DNA of 64,000 nucleotides from Poecilobothrus nobilitatus (lineage: Eukaryota > Arthropoda > Insecta > Diptera > Dolichopodidae): positions 129,720,830-129,784,829 of the forward strand of contig OX352773.1 of assembly GCA_947095535.1 (NCBI GenBank), read 5' to 3'. The notes below the pieces were generated by a model, which saw nothing but the letters and a program-made list of their open reading frames with translations, was not told the DNA's origin and ran no database searches. A program made the position numbers and the translations under genes. This document shows positions 34,929-45,056 of the stretch, in pieces. Numbering within the stretch: position 1 is the first letter of the stretch; each line of letters starts with the position of its first letter.

Positions 34929-35199
34929 ACCAAAATTCCAGAAAGTAATTATAAAACACTGTGACTCTGAAGTAATAAAAACATTTTGCGAAATCTCCTT
35001 AAATATTTTAAAAGGTAATTGTAATCTGAGTAAAAAAGCAACAACCCAATTACGAAAGTATAAAAAAGAATTAAGATCACTTATTTGCCGGAAAAAATCT
35101 ATAAATAGCAAAAGAAAAATTATTATTCAACGCGGTGGATTTTTACCTGCACTTCTTGGCGCAATACTATCAGGGATAATCGGAAATTTTATAAAATGA
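34876..35199 (+). CDS. pX-like small protein with hydrophobic RGGF tail (Z copy)
   Basis: An intact frame of 107 codons from MKRLKTNRHIL (an upstream ATG at 34864 is also in frame). A helical basic region (KVIIKHCDSEVIKTFCEI, LRKYKKELRSLI) is followed by KRKIIIQRGGFLPALLGAIL and a short hydrophobic end. The stop overlaps the next start as ATGA. It is homologous to the broken copy at 30410-30774. Resemblance to adenoviral pX or a membrane-active peptide is inference. Confidence 0.65.
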   Translation: MKRLKTNRHILHLLKTSKPKFQKVIIKHCDSEVIKTFCEISLNILKGNCNLSKKATTQLRKYKKELRSLICRKKSINSKRKIIIQRGGFLPALLGAILSGIIGNFIK

Positions 35200-35886
35200 A
35201 TAATACAACATTTAATAAAATGATAATTTTAAAACCTGAGATTTATGAGAAAATGAAGCAAAATGCGGACGTTGAACTTAATGAGTTGGAAAAAAATATG
35301 AAAAAAATATTGTTAAATAAACATCTCACGGACACTCAAAAATGGTATTTATACAGACAAAATCTAATTTAAAATAAGAAACAAAAAATGACAACTTCCT
35401 AAAAATAAAGAGGAGAAAATAAAAATTACGGAAACAAAAGGTACTCAAACTCGTGCAAAACCAATGTATATAGATGTGGAAACTCAATTGCGTTTTCCTG
35501 AATATAAGAATGTTGGAATACAAGTTCTTCCTGAAGAAGAAGAAGTATATGAAAAAGAAGCTGATGACGAAGTATTTGATGATGAAATTCAGGAAAATGT
35601 TTTAACAAAAGCATTGTCAGCTTCTTCAGTTGGAGAACGTCTTAGAAAAAGAAAATCAATTAGAAATCAAAATGTACAAATTTTTGAAACTGATACAGGA
35701 GATATTATAACTGTTCCTTTAGATAGCCCAAGCCCACCAACGAAAAAAGAAAAAACTATAAATAGCAAAGAGTTGAATAATTCGTCAAGACGTGTTTTAA
35801 GTTCAGCAGTAGGTAATACTCAAACAGAACTTAATTTCCCAATTCGTAAGAATAAATCCGCAAGCTCATGGACAACATACAAGTAA
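35196..35886 (+). pseudogene. KWYLYRQNL/TQT-repeat Polinton protein (Z copy)
   Basis: The N-terminus ends LTDTQKWYLYRQNLI, then TAA at 35370-35372. In a second frame KITETKGTQTRAKP continues into the long ORF (MYIDVETQLRFPEYKNVGIQ, acidic middle, VGNTQTELNF) ending SSWTTYK. The stop overlaps the penton start by about 19 nt. Two TQT cores and two degenerate ones are spaced along the chain. The role is unknown; its place beside penton suggests a virion or assembly function. Confidence 0.65.
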
Positions 35887-36450
35887 ATGATGAATTTTAT
35901 GTCACTTTACTCAGTGATTCATATATGAACTATTATCCAGAAAATTCATTATCATCTTTTACAAATAAAATGAATAAATACATGTGTGATTCAAGGTGGA
36001 AAGTAGGTATTTCAGAAATGTATGTTAATGATTTCGTTCCAAATGTGTATGGTGAAGAATGGGAAAAAAAACTCAAATATTTATTAAAGGTATGCAGAAA
36101 GATATGATAGAAGTTGGAACATCATATATTCCATACATAGAAAAACAAATGATATGCGACTGGAAAGTTTTTCTACTACCAACACTAATTCAAAATATAC
36201 GCCCACTTAATAGGTTTACAAGAAAAGAAGTTGGACGACAGTTGATTTGGGGAATTTTTAATTTTATAAACGATGAAGTTCATTATACACAACCAACAAA
36301 AGCTGAGGAGATGCCTACAAATTTAAGTTACACCACAATATGTGTTACTAAGCCTAAAATATATATAAAAATAAGAGCAAATTACGCTTATACCCTCGAA
36401 GGACTTTTGACAACATGTTTCAATCAAGTATCTTTAAAGGTTACAGATTT
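35868..36450 (+). pseudogene. Penton/minor capsid protein, N-terminal two thirds (Z copy)
   Basis: ATG at 35868 gives DEFYVTLLSDSYMNYYPENS and WKVGISEMYVNDF. A frameshift at the A-run near 36062 moves to the frame with DWKVFLLPTLIQNIRPLNRF and KIYIKIRANYAYTLEGLLTT. At about 36450 the frame runs directly into the major capsid protein. The penton C-terminus, the whole pVI-like gene and the capsid N-terminus present in Polinton A are therefore missing. Confidence 0.75.
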
Positions 36451-37587
36451 TGTGTATAACCCTTCAACTATTGAATTTGTTTCACTGGGTCATGGCGATA
36501 CATATAGAGATTTGTCTTCTACATATTTGAGATTAAAAGTACAGATCTTAAAGAAAGATGGAACGCAATGGAATAATGATAAAAATGCTGAAGGAAGAAT
36601 AATAATACAACCAAGTGTAGTTAATAACATTTTACATTCTTTAATAAAACAATGTAATGTTCAATTAAATGGTAAAAATATAACACCGTCTGATGGAAAT
36701 TATCACTATAGAGCTTATATTGAATCTTTATTAAATTATGGTACAGATGCTGCTGCAACTCATTTAGAATGTGCAGGATGGATTTTAGATAAAGCAAATA
36801 TAGCTAAATCTGATAATAATGGTTCAAAAGAGCGCCAAAAATTGTATCATAATAGCAATGTAGTGGAACTTATGGGTAAACTACACGTAGATATGTTTAA
36901 TCAACCTACTCTACTTATAAATAATGTTGACATTCGTATAGTTTTAGCACTTGAAAAACCAGATTTTTATCTATTTGCAGACGATTCTGATGAATCACAA
37001 TTAAAAATTATAGAAGCCACGCTATTTATGAGACATGTTACCGTTAATCCAAGCCTACTGTTAGCACATAGTGCTGTTCTAACGCGTTGAAGTAAAAAGT
37101 TTTACAATTCCAATGAACAGCTCGTCGATATCGCTTGATAATGTTTTTATTGGACAGTTGCCAAACACAATAATTTTTTGTATGACAGAAAATGTGGGTT
37201 ACTCTGGAAAAAGATCAAAAAACCCATACAATTTTAAACATTTTGATATTTCACAATTTGTGTTCAACGTAAATGGTGTTCAAATACCTAATTCAGCAAT
37301 TGAAACGAGTTTTTCAGATGAAAATAGTTCCTGTACAAGAGCATACACTACACTTTTTTCAGGAACTGGAATTTACCACAATGATAACAAAGTCTATGTT
37401 TAGTAATGGGTTTTTTATACTAGCTTTTGATTTAATGCCAGATGCATCTCGAAATGAAGTATGTCAAGGTTTACTAAACCAGGGTAAGGTTAGAATTGAG
37501 GCAAGGCTATCAAAACCACTCACATCTACACTCACTGCTATTGTTTATGGAGAATTTGATGCAAGCATACAAATTGATAAAAATTGA
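36451..37587 (+). pseudogene. mcp: Major capsid protein, N-terminally deleted and fused to penton (Z copy)
   Basis: It enters at NPSTIEFVSLGHGDTYRDL, continues PSVVNNILHSLIKQCNVQLN, GKLHVDMFNQPTLLI and IRIVLALEKPDFYLF, and shifts frame near 37088 to SLDNVFIGQLPNTIIFCM. It shifts again near 37390 to FFILAFDLMPDASRNEVCQG, ending about 37587. About 35 residues of the N-terminus, present in Polinton A, are absent. The fusion ORF with penton spans 36059-37090 without a stop. Confidence 0.8.
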
Positions 37588-37645
37588 AATATATTTACAA
37601 ATCTATAAATAGAATACTGAAACATGTATTTGAATATTCGACAAG

Positions 37646-37982
37646 ATGTCATCGTCCTGTGCTCTTGTGGATGTGAAGTTTTGTTGTGATGATAAAAATA
37701 CTTTATTTGTAAAAGATATTTGGTTTAGTTGGAATTAAAGAACCTTGTAAAAAATTTGTAAAAAAGTTTACTTACAAATTTCCAACCAAAGAAATTATAA
37801 ATGAAAATTTTGAAAATTACTCTTTCGGAACTGTACATAATGATAAAATTAATAAAGAATTAAGACAGGTACCAGAAAAATTTGATGGTATTATAACAAA
37901 TGAAAAAATAAAAAAGGAGTTTTTAATGAACTACATTAATGAAATAAGTAGAGTGTATGATTTAAGTCAGTTTGAGTCATGA
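37646..37982 (+). pseudogene. Uncharacterised CAL-type Polinton protein (Z copy)
   Basis: The start MSSSCALVDVKFCCDDKNT is followed by frame changes; further fragments read FTYKFPTKEI, NYSFGTVHNDKI and VPEKFDGIITNEKIKKEFL. The stop TGA (37980-37982) overlaps the protease ATG (37979-37981). It is homologous to 26550-26921. Confidence 0.6.
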
Positions 37983-38467
37983 ACACTTTAGAAATAATTA
38001 GTTTTTGAAAATGTAACAAATTTACAAACAAATATTTTAAGGGAGTTTTTGCTTTAGACAAAATTCCAAAAATAATAGAAAAACCAACTTTTTTAATTGT
38101 AAACACTGACAAGATAAAAGATCCGGGAACACATTGGTTTGTCCTTTATATTCCAAAGCATGGTTGCACAGAATATTTTGATTCGTATGGTGGAGTTCCA
38201 GATAAACCGGAAATTTTGGAATACTTAAAAAATCAGTGCATAGTTTTTAATAATAAGCAGATACAGGGTATTCTTTCAGATGTATGTGGGCAATACTGTT
38301 GCATTTTTGGCTGGTATAGATGTTTTGGTTTTAGTATGAAAACTTATTTGAATGAATTTCACAAAGATAATCATATAGAAAACGACAATCTGATTATTAA
38401 TATGTTCTATAATTTATTTGGAAATTCAAATTTTTCACAATCTTGTGTACCTCAGCAATATAATTAA
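37979..38467 (+). pseudogene. Adenain-like cysteine protease (Z copy)
   Basis: From ATG at 37979 (MNTLEIISF) there is one in-frame TGA after nine codons. The rest is open: IIEKPTFLIVNTDK, catalytic His in THWFVLYI, Asp in EYFDSYG, Cys in SDVCGQYCC, and an extended C-terminus ending SCVPQQYN. Apart from the single stop it is full length (about 162 codons) compared with Y and A. It is coupled to the CAL gene by an ATGA overlap. Confidence 0.85.
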
Positions 38468-38496
38468 TATTAAAAAGCTTTAGTTAAAACGTAGTA

Positions 38497-39048
38497 ATGG
38501 AAGACCAAGGTTCGAACACAAATTTGTTGTTGAGCTATACATATTTTCTCAACAGAAATCAGTCATTAAAAGTTCTTGTTGGTTTTGATATAGAATCTCT
38601 TGTAGCAACTTGCATTTTTCACCGTATTGGAAAAAAGCCAGCTATTTTAAAATATCATGATTGGTGTAAGTTCCATCAGCAATTTTGTGAAAGGTACTCG
38701 AAACAATCAATAAAGAATACAAAATTATGTTTACAATATGGGTTAAGAATTGTTATTGGTCGATGTCTTAGTATTAACAAGGAGGAAGCTGACACATTTT
38801 ACAACTTAATTGATTTTCTTCAAGCTGTAATGATACACAATAAAAGTGCTGAATCAAATATACGGGAATATGTTAACAAATATATATAAACGTGTCAAGA
38901 AAAACATGTTATGAAATTGCATGAAGAAATATATATTCCAATACAACGTTATAGCGTTCAATGTAATTATTCTAGATTGTTTTTTGAAATACCTGTACTA
39001 CTAGAAAATAAAATTTGTAAAATTTTAGTCAAGAACAACAATAAATGA
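38497..39048 (+). pseudogene. Uncharacterised ~180-residue Polinton protein (Z copy)
   Basis: It is open from MEDQGSNTNLLLSYTYFLNR through KPAILKYHDWCKFHQQFCER and FYNLIDFLQAVMIHN to KYI, then an in-frame TAA (38887-38889). The same frame continues TCQEKHVMKLHEEIYIPIQR and CNYSRLFFEIPVLLE to TGA at 39046-39048. The Y copy (62835-63377) has no stop at this point, so this is a single nonsense mutation. No domain recognised. Confidence 0.7.
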
Positions 39049-39140
39049 AACATTTGTAAAATTTATTTAATTTGTTTTTATTATGAAATACTTATAGATA
39101 CATATACATTTATACAAATATTCTTATATATTATTTTAGG

Positions 39141-39383
39141 CTATAAATTATTTATAAAAAATTCTGCAAAATAGTCAGGATCTCCGTCTTGGTTATTTAT
39201 TTCCCAAATTTGTTGCTCATCTGTATCTTCATCTAAAACTTGAAACGGTGGTATGAGTTCTTCAGTTTCCATTAATTCCTTGTCATCTACAGTAGATGTA
39301 ATTTCATCAACTTGAAACTCATTTTGTGTACTGACTATTGCAGTTTCCTCAGTAAATGGAAATGTTGTTGAATCAGCTGCCAT
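39141..39383 (-). CDS. 80-residue acidic protein, unknown
   Basis: An intact frame between the 180-residue gene and the integrase, on the opposite strand to both. It is very acidic and serine/threonine-rich (ENEFQVDEITSTV-like, DKELMETEEL, DEDTDEQQIWEI, GDPDYFAEFFINNL). The C-terminus has aromatic-acidic residues resembling acidic activation domains, an inference only. No counterpart is visible in A, B or Y. Confidence 0.45.
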   Translation of the reverse strand: MAADSTTFPFTEETAIVSTQNEFQVDEITSTVDDKELMETEELIPPFQVLDEDTDEQQIWEINNQDGDPDYFAEFFINNL

Positions 39384-39545
39384 TTTTGTAAAATATCTTA
39401 CAAAAATTGAGTTAAAAATGATTTGCCAGTAAAATTGAACCGCATTATATATTGTAGAACGCAGTCAAAATTTAAAGTTTTCAGAGTATATAAATAAAGA
39501 AATGTAAATTTGGATTTTTAAAACTAGTTAGATGGTGTAAAAATC

Positions 39546-40464
39546 ATGTCAAGATCTCAAATAGTAAAAGAAATACATAGACCAGCTAGAAAAAGGTATC
39601 TTAGAAGGAAAGTCAAGCAGAAAGCAGTCAATGATACCTGGCAAATTGATCTAGTGGAAATGATTCCTTATGGAAAATTCAACAAAGGTTTTAAATATAT
39701 GTTAACCGTTATAGATATATTTTCTAAATACGCTTATGCTGAACCAATTAAAACTAAAACCGGTAGTAATGTTTTAAATGCGTTAAAGAAAATTATAAAA
39801 CGAGCTAAAAACCTACCTAAAAACATTCATTCAGATCAAGGTAAAGAATTTTTCAATTCGATATTTCAAAATTTTGTTGTAAAGAAGGGTATTAATCACT
39901 ATCATACTTACTCTGAAATGAAAGCATCTATTGTAGAACGCTTTAATCGAACTTTAAAAAATTTAATGTGGAAAATATTTAGTTTACAAGGAAACTACAA
40001 ATGGATTAATATATTGCAATCTTTATTAAACACCTATAATTCCACTAAACATAGAACAACTAAATTACCTCCTGAAAAAATTTCTAAGAAAAACGAAAAA
40101 TTTATTTTAAAAAATGTTTACATGCAACCTAAAATTTGTCTGAAAGCTAAATATAGTTGGAGACTATGTTAGAATAAGTAAATACAAAAAAACTTTTGAA
40201 AAAGGTTATCAACCGAATTGGTCTACTGAAATTTTTAAAATTATCAAAGTAAACAGTAACTCTCTGATCACATATCAGCTGGTTGATTATAAAAATGATT
40301 CAATATTTGGTGGATTTTGTGAGGAGGAACTCACATCTGTTAAACACCCAAACGTATATCTTGTCGAGAAAATTTTAAAGAAAAAAGGCAATAAAGTTTT
40401 TGTTAAATGGCTTGGGTTTGACGAAAAACATAACACATGGATAAAATCAACAAATATTGTTTAA
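39546..40464 (+). pseudogene. int: Polinton integrase with chromodomain-like C-terminus (Z copy)
   Basis: MSRSQIVKEIHRPARKRYLR leads into the DDE core: Asp in WQIDLVEMIPYGKF, Asp in IHSDQGKEFF and Glu in SIVERFNRTL, all present. A frameshift near 40145 separates the C-terminal part: GDYVRISKYKKTFEKGYQP and the chromodomain-like YLVEKILKKKGNKVFVKWLG, ending at TAA 40462-40464. This retroviral-type integrase inserts Polinton DNA. Only one frame lesion was found. Confidence 0.9.
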
Positions 40465-40803
40465 TATCTGTAAAATAAAACTTTAACAAGGATCTGAAAA
40501 ACTTGCTTACATAAAAATAAAATAAAATTAAGAACAGTACAAAACTTATTTGAAATAAAATTTTTTATTGAACAAATTCTTTATATAAAAATAAAACTTG
40601 ATAACATCTGAAAAATAAAATAAAATAAAATCCTAACATCTGAAAAATGAAAATAAATTTAGAACAGTACAAAATTTATTTGAAATAAAATTTTTTATTG
40701 AACAAATTCTTATTCTATATAAAATTATTCTTATATAAAATTCTTAATATAAAAACATAATTCTTATTCTATAAATAATATAACATAAAAGCTTAAACTA
40801 TAA
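40465..40803. repeat. AT-rich spacer with 130-bp direct repeat
   Basis: AGAACAGTACAAAA(C/T)TTATT followed by TGAAATAAAATTTTTTATTG occurs at 40531 and 40661. There is no coding potential. Confidence 0.8.
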
Positions 40804-41361
40804 TTATTGTTTTGTGGCGAATTGAAAATCACCACGTTCTTTTTTTAAAATTAACTCATTTTCCTCGTTTACGAGTAAATAAGTATCTTTTTCGTTTACG
40901 AGTAAATAAGTATCTTCAAATACCGCAACTTTTTGTTGCGGTATAAATATAATATTATTAAGGGTCTCGAAGAGCCATTTTTCACCGTAAACGGTGTTAA
41001 TTTTTTTTATTTTATGTATTTTATAGAGCCTACTTGGCTCCATATCTTTAACCTTTAAAAATTTTTTTAAAGGTTTTTTTGTATTAAATAATTCCACCAG
41101 TTTTCTGTTTTTGGTGGAATTTGGTGTTGTTTCATGATAAGGAAAATGATGCGCTAGCAAATGTTCAATTTGCTCTGGTGGCTGATAAAATGAGTGTTGT
41201 TGTTGTTGTTGCTCTTCTTGATGATGATGTTGCTGTTGTTGTTGTTGTTGTTGTTGCTCATGATAAAGTGGCATTTTCGCCATCTTTTTCTTTTTTGTAG
41301 GAATTTGCGCCTGTATTGTTACATCATCCAGCACGTAAACTTTATCAAATTCCTGTGCCAT
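40804..41361 (-). CDS. Q-rich small OB-like Polinton protein (Z copy)
   Basis: An intact 185-codon frame. The N-terminal half is Q/H-rich low complexity (codons about 34-56). The C-terminal half starts KVKDMEPSRLYKIHKIKKI, then TVYGEKWLFETLNNIIFIP, resembling the Y copy (62185-62760) and more distantly the spliced gene of B (NKIYEVISW...TKRGQTVVL...FMPDRF). The strand pattern suggests a small beta-barrel, possibly an OB-fold single-strand DNA-binding protein; that is inference. DTYLLVNE is duplicated in tandem near the C-terminus. It lies head-to-head with polB. Confidence 0.6.
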   Translation of the reverse strand: MAQEFDKVYVLDDVTIQAQIPTKKKKMAKMPLYHEQQQQQQQQQHHHQEEQQQQQHSFYQPPEQIEHLLAHHFPYHETTPNSTKNRKLVELFNTKKPLKKFLKVKDMEPSRLYKIHKIKKINTVYGEKWLFETLNNIIFIPQQKVAVFEDTYLLVNEKDTYLLVNEENELILKKERGDFQFATKQ

Positions 41362-41854
41362 CCTGCTTGCTTAAAATTAAACTGATATTTTTATAAAATC
41401 TCGATGTATTTATATACAAATTTCGAGTAATATTATAACAAAATAAAAACTTTAGAACTAGTGACACTTGCAAAAATTTTCTAAGTGGAAAGGGTAAAAT
41501 CTATCAAAAATGTAAATTGATTACAATGTTGCTAATATTTTTTATGTAGAAAAAGGGTAATTTATTAAATTGCCGTTTGATTACAAAGTTGTAATACTAT
41601 TTTCTATTTAAAATACGTATAATATGAGAATCTAATTATTAATGAAATATAATTTATTACTGTCATTGATTACAATTTATATCTTTAAGATAAATTTTAA
41701 ATTAAATTTTAGTTTTAAGATGGGATTCTAGTTAAAACAACTAAAATTTATTAAAGTGTCATTTTAATTTAAGAGAATGAATATGTATTGAAAATTTAAT
41801 ATTATTCTGTTATTCAAGATTGATAAGATACTGATAAGATTGGGTTAACATTTT
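41362..41854. promoter_or_regulatory. Divergent region between Q-rich gene and polB
   Basis: About 490 bp without coding sequence between two divergent starts. It carries degenerate copies of the palindromic core: GATTACAATGTTGC at 41519 and GATTACAAAGTTGTAAT at 41579. A 25-bp segment TTGGGTTAACATTTTGTGGAGAGA occurs at 41840 and again at 42041, a partial duplication of polB coding sequence. Confidence 0.4.
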
Positions 41855-42063
41855 GTGGAGAGAGCTTACATAATAGAAAGCGACAATTCGATATTTGTTA
41901 AAAGGTTTAATATGAACGGACATAAAATAAAATTTGTAATTAAATCCGTACCTGAAAATAGAGAACCAATTAGCTGGATTAAGGATGCTATACATCAAAT
42001 AATCAGGATTGTTGTGAAAGATGTGAATTCCATTGAACATTGGGTTAACATTTTGTGGAGAGA
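41855..42063 (+). pseudogene. polB: DNA polymerase B, N-terminal exon fragment (Z copy)
   Basis: The frame reads MERAYIIESDNSIFVKRFNM, ISWIKDAIHQIIRIVV and SIEHWVNILWRD. This resembles the N-terminal region of the second Polinton polB lineage, which has a conserved segment before LPSGRGR. It is cut at about 42063 by the LINE, beyond which polB resumes at about 44971 with QSNSEG. The true start may lie slightly upstream. Confidence 0.5.
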
Positions 42064-44970
42064 CCTTTGAACATCAAGGTCCTGCGTACCTCAGTTTTAG
42101 ATCCACTCATGAACTTAAATTTAGCGACGTTTGGGATTTTGGTTGGTTGGTTGGTGTGAGTGGCTGGCTGGCCACCGCCGCTCCTGGCAGTGACCCCAAT
42201 TAGCGCGTTAGCACCGTTTTGCTACCACTTCCGTGACCACAAGTCTTATAATATAGCTATATTAGTTTAATTTTAGATCCATTTCGTTGCGTTAAGAAAC
42301 CTTACCATTTCTGCAGGTTGCTTAACCGCTAGATCACTAAGATCGTTGAATTGATGGCTACCCAGAATTGCTATTCTGGCCCTCGCCAGCGCTGGGCACT
42401 TACAGGTGAAGTGTGTAATGGATTCTTTCTCATTCTGTTCACCACAGCTGCGACAGGATGAATTGAATGGGATACCTATTCTGGCCGCATGTTCACCAAT
42501 TGGCCAGTGGCCCGTGAACACACCTATTGTTCTGGCTATATTCCGTCGGGATAGCTTCAATAGATTTTCGGTTCTTTTTTTATTATACGATGGCCAGACT
42601 TTCCTGGCCGTACAACATGTGGCTAGTTCGTTCCACCTTCTATTTGCTAAGAACAAAAAGTGGAGGAAGATATCTCTCTTAACGCTGTTTAGCGGGGGCT
42701 CTACCTGTTCCGCCAGTGAAGCATTTAGGCTGGAACCCCTCCTTGCTAACTCATCAGCATGTTCATTTCCTGCGATGTTCCTATGCCCCGGAACCCACAG
42801 TAATGTAACATTGAATTGATTACTTACATTCTTAAGCTCGTCAAAGCATTTTCTGACGAGCTTAGATGTTATTATTGCAGAGTTGAGAGCCACAATTGCA
42901 ATGCTTCCTCCCAGAGAAGAATTGTTCCCTAGTATTTGGCATGCTTTCAAGATTCCTAGCATTTCAGCTTGAAATACACTCGCTTTATGTGGCAGACGGA
43001 AAGTATGTTCTATTTTTAGTGATTCCGAATAGACACCCGCACCAACACCACACTCCATCTTTGAACCATCAGTGAAGAGTGCGGTGTCAATTTCTCCCAA
43101 GGGGTTTTTCTGTTTCCATTCCCTTCTTGATGGAATCTTGACTTTAAAGTTCTTAGTAATTTCCAAACTTGGCATTACGTAGTCTGTGGAATCTAGCAGA
43201 TCATGATATATCGAGCTTAGAATACCGCTGTGTCCATAGGGTTTTGCACGCCAGTATCTATTCTCTCGAAGTCTGATTGCACTACAACAGGCTAGATATT
43301 TAATATGAAGGTCAGCCGGGAGAAGGTATAGAAGTGCATCCAGTGCATTACTTAGCGTTGACCTTAACGCACCCGTAATACTTACACGTGCACCCCTCTG
43401 TACTCTACCAAGCTTGGTTCGAATATACTCCTTCTCCAGCGCTGGCCACCACACTAGTAACCCGTAGGTAAGGATGGGGCGTACTATAGCTGTGTACATC
43501 CATAAAGCCATTCTTGGCTTTAATCCCCATTTTTTGCCTAACATTTTCCTACAAGAATACAGGGCTACACAGGCCTTTTTGGTTCTTTCTTCGGTATTAG
43601 CTTTCCATTTCAATTTTGGGTCAAGTACCACTCCTAGGTATTTAACATTCGAGCTTAGATTCAGATACACACCATCCAATTTTGGCTTAGTGAATTCCGG
43701 AATCTTGGTTCTGGTTGTAAATAGCATTAGTTCTGTTTTACTCGGATTGATACGTAGGCCACAACCATTAGCCCATTCACCAACCCTGGCTAAAGCTCTT
43801 TCCATAATTCCACTGATTATATCAAGATACTTCCCAGACACTAATACTGCTAGATCATCTGCGTATGCGATGGCTTTGATTCCCTCATCCCGAAGGTCTT
43901 TAAGAATTTTGTTCATTACTAAAAGCCACAGTAGTGGTGATAGCACCCCACCCTGGGGTGTACCCCTGCTTACTCTTCTAGTAATCTTATGGTTACCGAG
44001 TTCCGACTGAATCTCTCTTGATTGCAACATATTAATGATCCACTGTCTAAGGGCATTTTCTACCCCTAGATCTTCCAGTGAATCCTGTATAGCCGATACA
44101 TGAATATTGTTGAAGGCACCTTGTATGTCTAGAAAGGTGGCCAACGTATATTCTTTATATTGTATCGATTGCTCAACGCTCCGTATTAATTCACTTAGTG
44201 CCGTCTCGGTTGACTTGCCTTTACAGTAAGCATGTTGATACTTACATAGTGGAGTACTCTCTAGTACTCTTCGAAGTTCTAACTCTAGTGTTCTTTCGAG
44301 AGTTTTCAGTAAGAAGGATGATAGACTTATCGGTCTAAAGTCCTTAGCGGTTTCATGACCTCTTTTTCCCACCTTTGGTATAAAGACCACCTTCACCCGC
44401 CACCATAGCAGAGGAATATGGCCTAGCAAGAGGCTACTTTTGAATAGTTTCGTGATTAAGGGAACCACAAGTTCCTTAATTTCTTGAAGCATTTTTGGAA
44501 AAATACCATCCAAACCTGCAGCTTTGTATGGAGAAAAATTATCAATTGCCCAAAAATTATCAATTGGTCAAAATTATCAACCTTTCGCTCCGTTATAACT
44601 GAGTTGACCCATTCATCAGGGCTTCTTTGGACCTTTGTGTCAACCGCTTGGTTGATCACATGAGCGTCCTTTGTGCACCCTGGAAAATGAGTATGCACTA
44701 AAAGATCTAGGGTTTCAGCGGTTGAGTCAGTCCATGTTCCTTCCACCGTTCTAAGGAAGGATGGATTGGAATGTTCTTTGGATAAGACTCTACTAAGTCT
44801 AGCTGAGTCCCTAGTCTTCTCTATGGATTCACAATAATCTTTCCATGATCGTGTCTTAGCCAATCGGATTTCTCTCTTATATTTCCTAAGTTGGTCCTTG
44901 TAGAGTTGCCAATTATTCTGTTTATAGCAGATATTATAGGCATCTCTCGTTTGGGATGTAATTTCTAATG
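42064..44970 (-). mobile_element. LINE with RT and RNase H inserted in Polinton Z polB
   Basis: Minus-strand element in more GC-balanced sequence than its surroundings. The 3' end lies near 42064 and the 5' truncation near 44970. Polymerase coding sequence resumes on both sides, so the LINE came in after the Polinton. I saw no A-tail at the 3' end. Confidence 0.8.
42273..44863 (-). pseudogene. LINE ORF2: reverse transcriptase plus RNase H (I/LOA-like)
   Basis: The 746-codon frame 42273-44513 has RT motifs in order: PKVGKRGHETAKDFRPISLS, ATFLDIQGAFNNI, SRGTPQGGVLSPLLWLL and the catalytic AYADDLAVLV. RNase H follows with LFTDGSKMECGVGAGVYS, FQAEMLGILKAC (E) and WVPGHRNIAGNEHADELAR. A C-terminal CxxC...H..C finger (CRSCGEQNEKESITHFTCKC) ends it. 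In the third RNase H position ALNSAIITS replaces the usual DS..A. A frameshift with a short AATTATCAATTG duplication near 44513-44580 joins it to 44456-44863; the endonuclease is missing. Confidence 0.9.
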
Positions 44971-44991
44971 TTTTTCAAAGTAATTCTGAAG

Positions 44992-45056
44992 GTAGTTATT
45001 TATAATGCATTTTTTGTTTCATTTAATAATAAACTATTTTTATTTTATGTCTATAG
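44992..45056 (+). other. Predicted 65-nt intron in polB (Z copy)
   Basis: GT at 44992 (GAAG|GTAGTT) and AG at 45056 (TTATGTCTATAG|GC) join TCTGAAG to GCTTAAGTACAGAC. This restores a continuous frame across a stretch that otherwise contains a stop. Length and AT content suit insect introns. Not tested against transcripts. Confidence 0.5.

Noticed and set aside
39546..40464. LTR retrotransposon suggested by the integrase
   Set aside because: No gag, protease-RT polyprotein or LTRs nearby; the integrase is embedded among Polinton genes.
41194..41385. Leu/Met-rich plus-strand ORF resembling a membrane peptide
   Set aside because: Antisense of the Q/H tract in the Q-rich gene.
43474..44010. 178-codon plus-strand ORF
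   Set aside because: It is the antisense shadow of the LINE reverse transcriptase.
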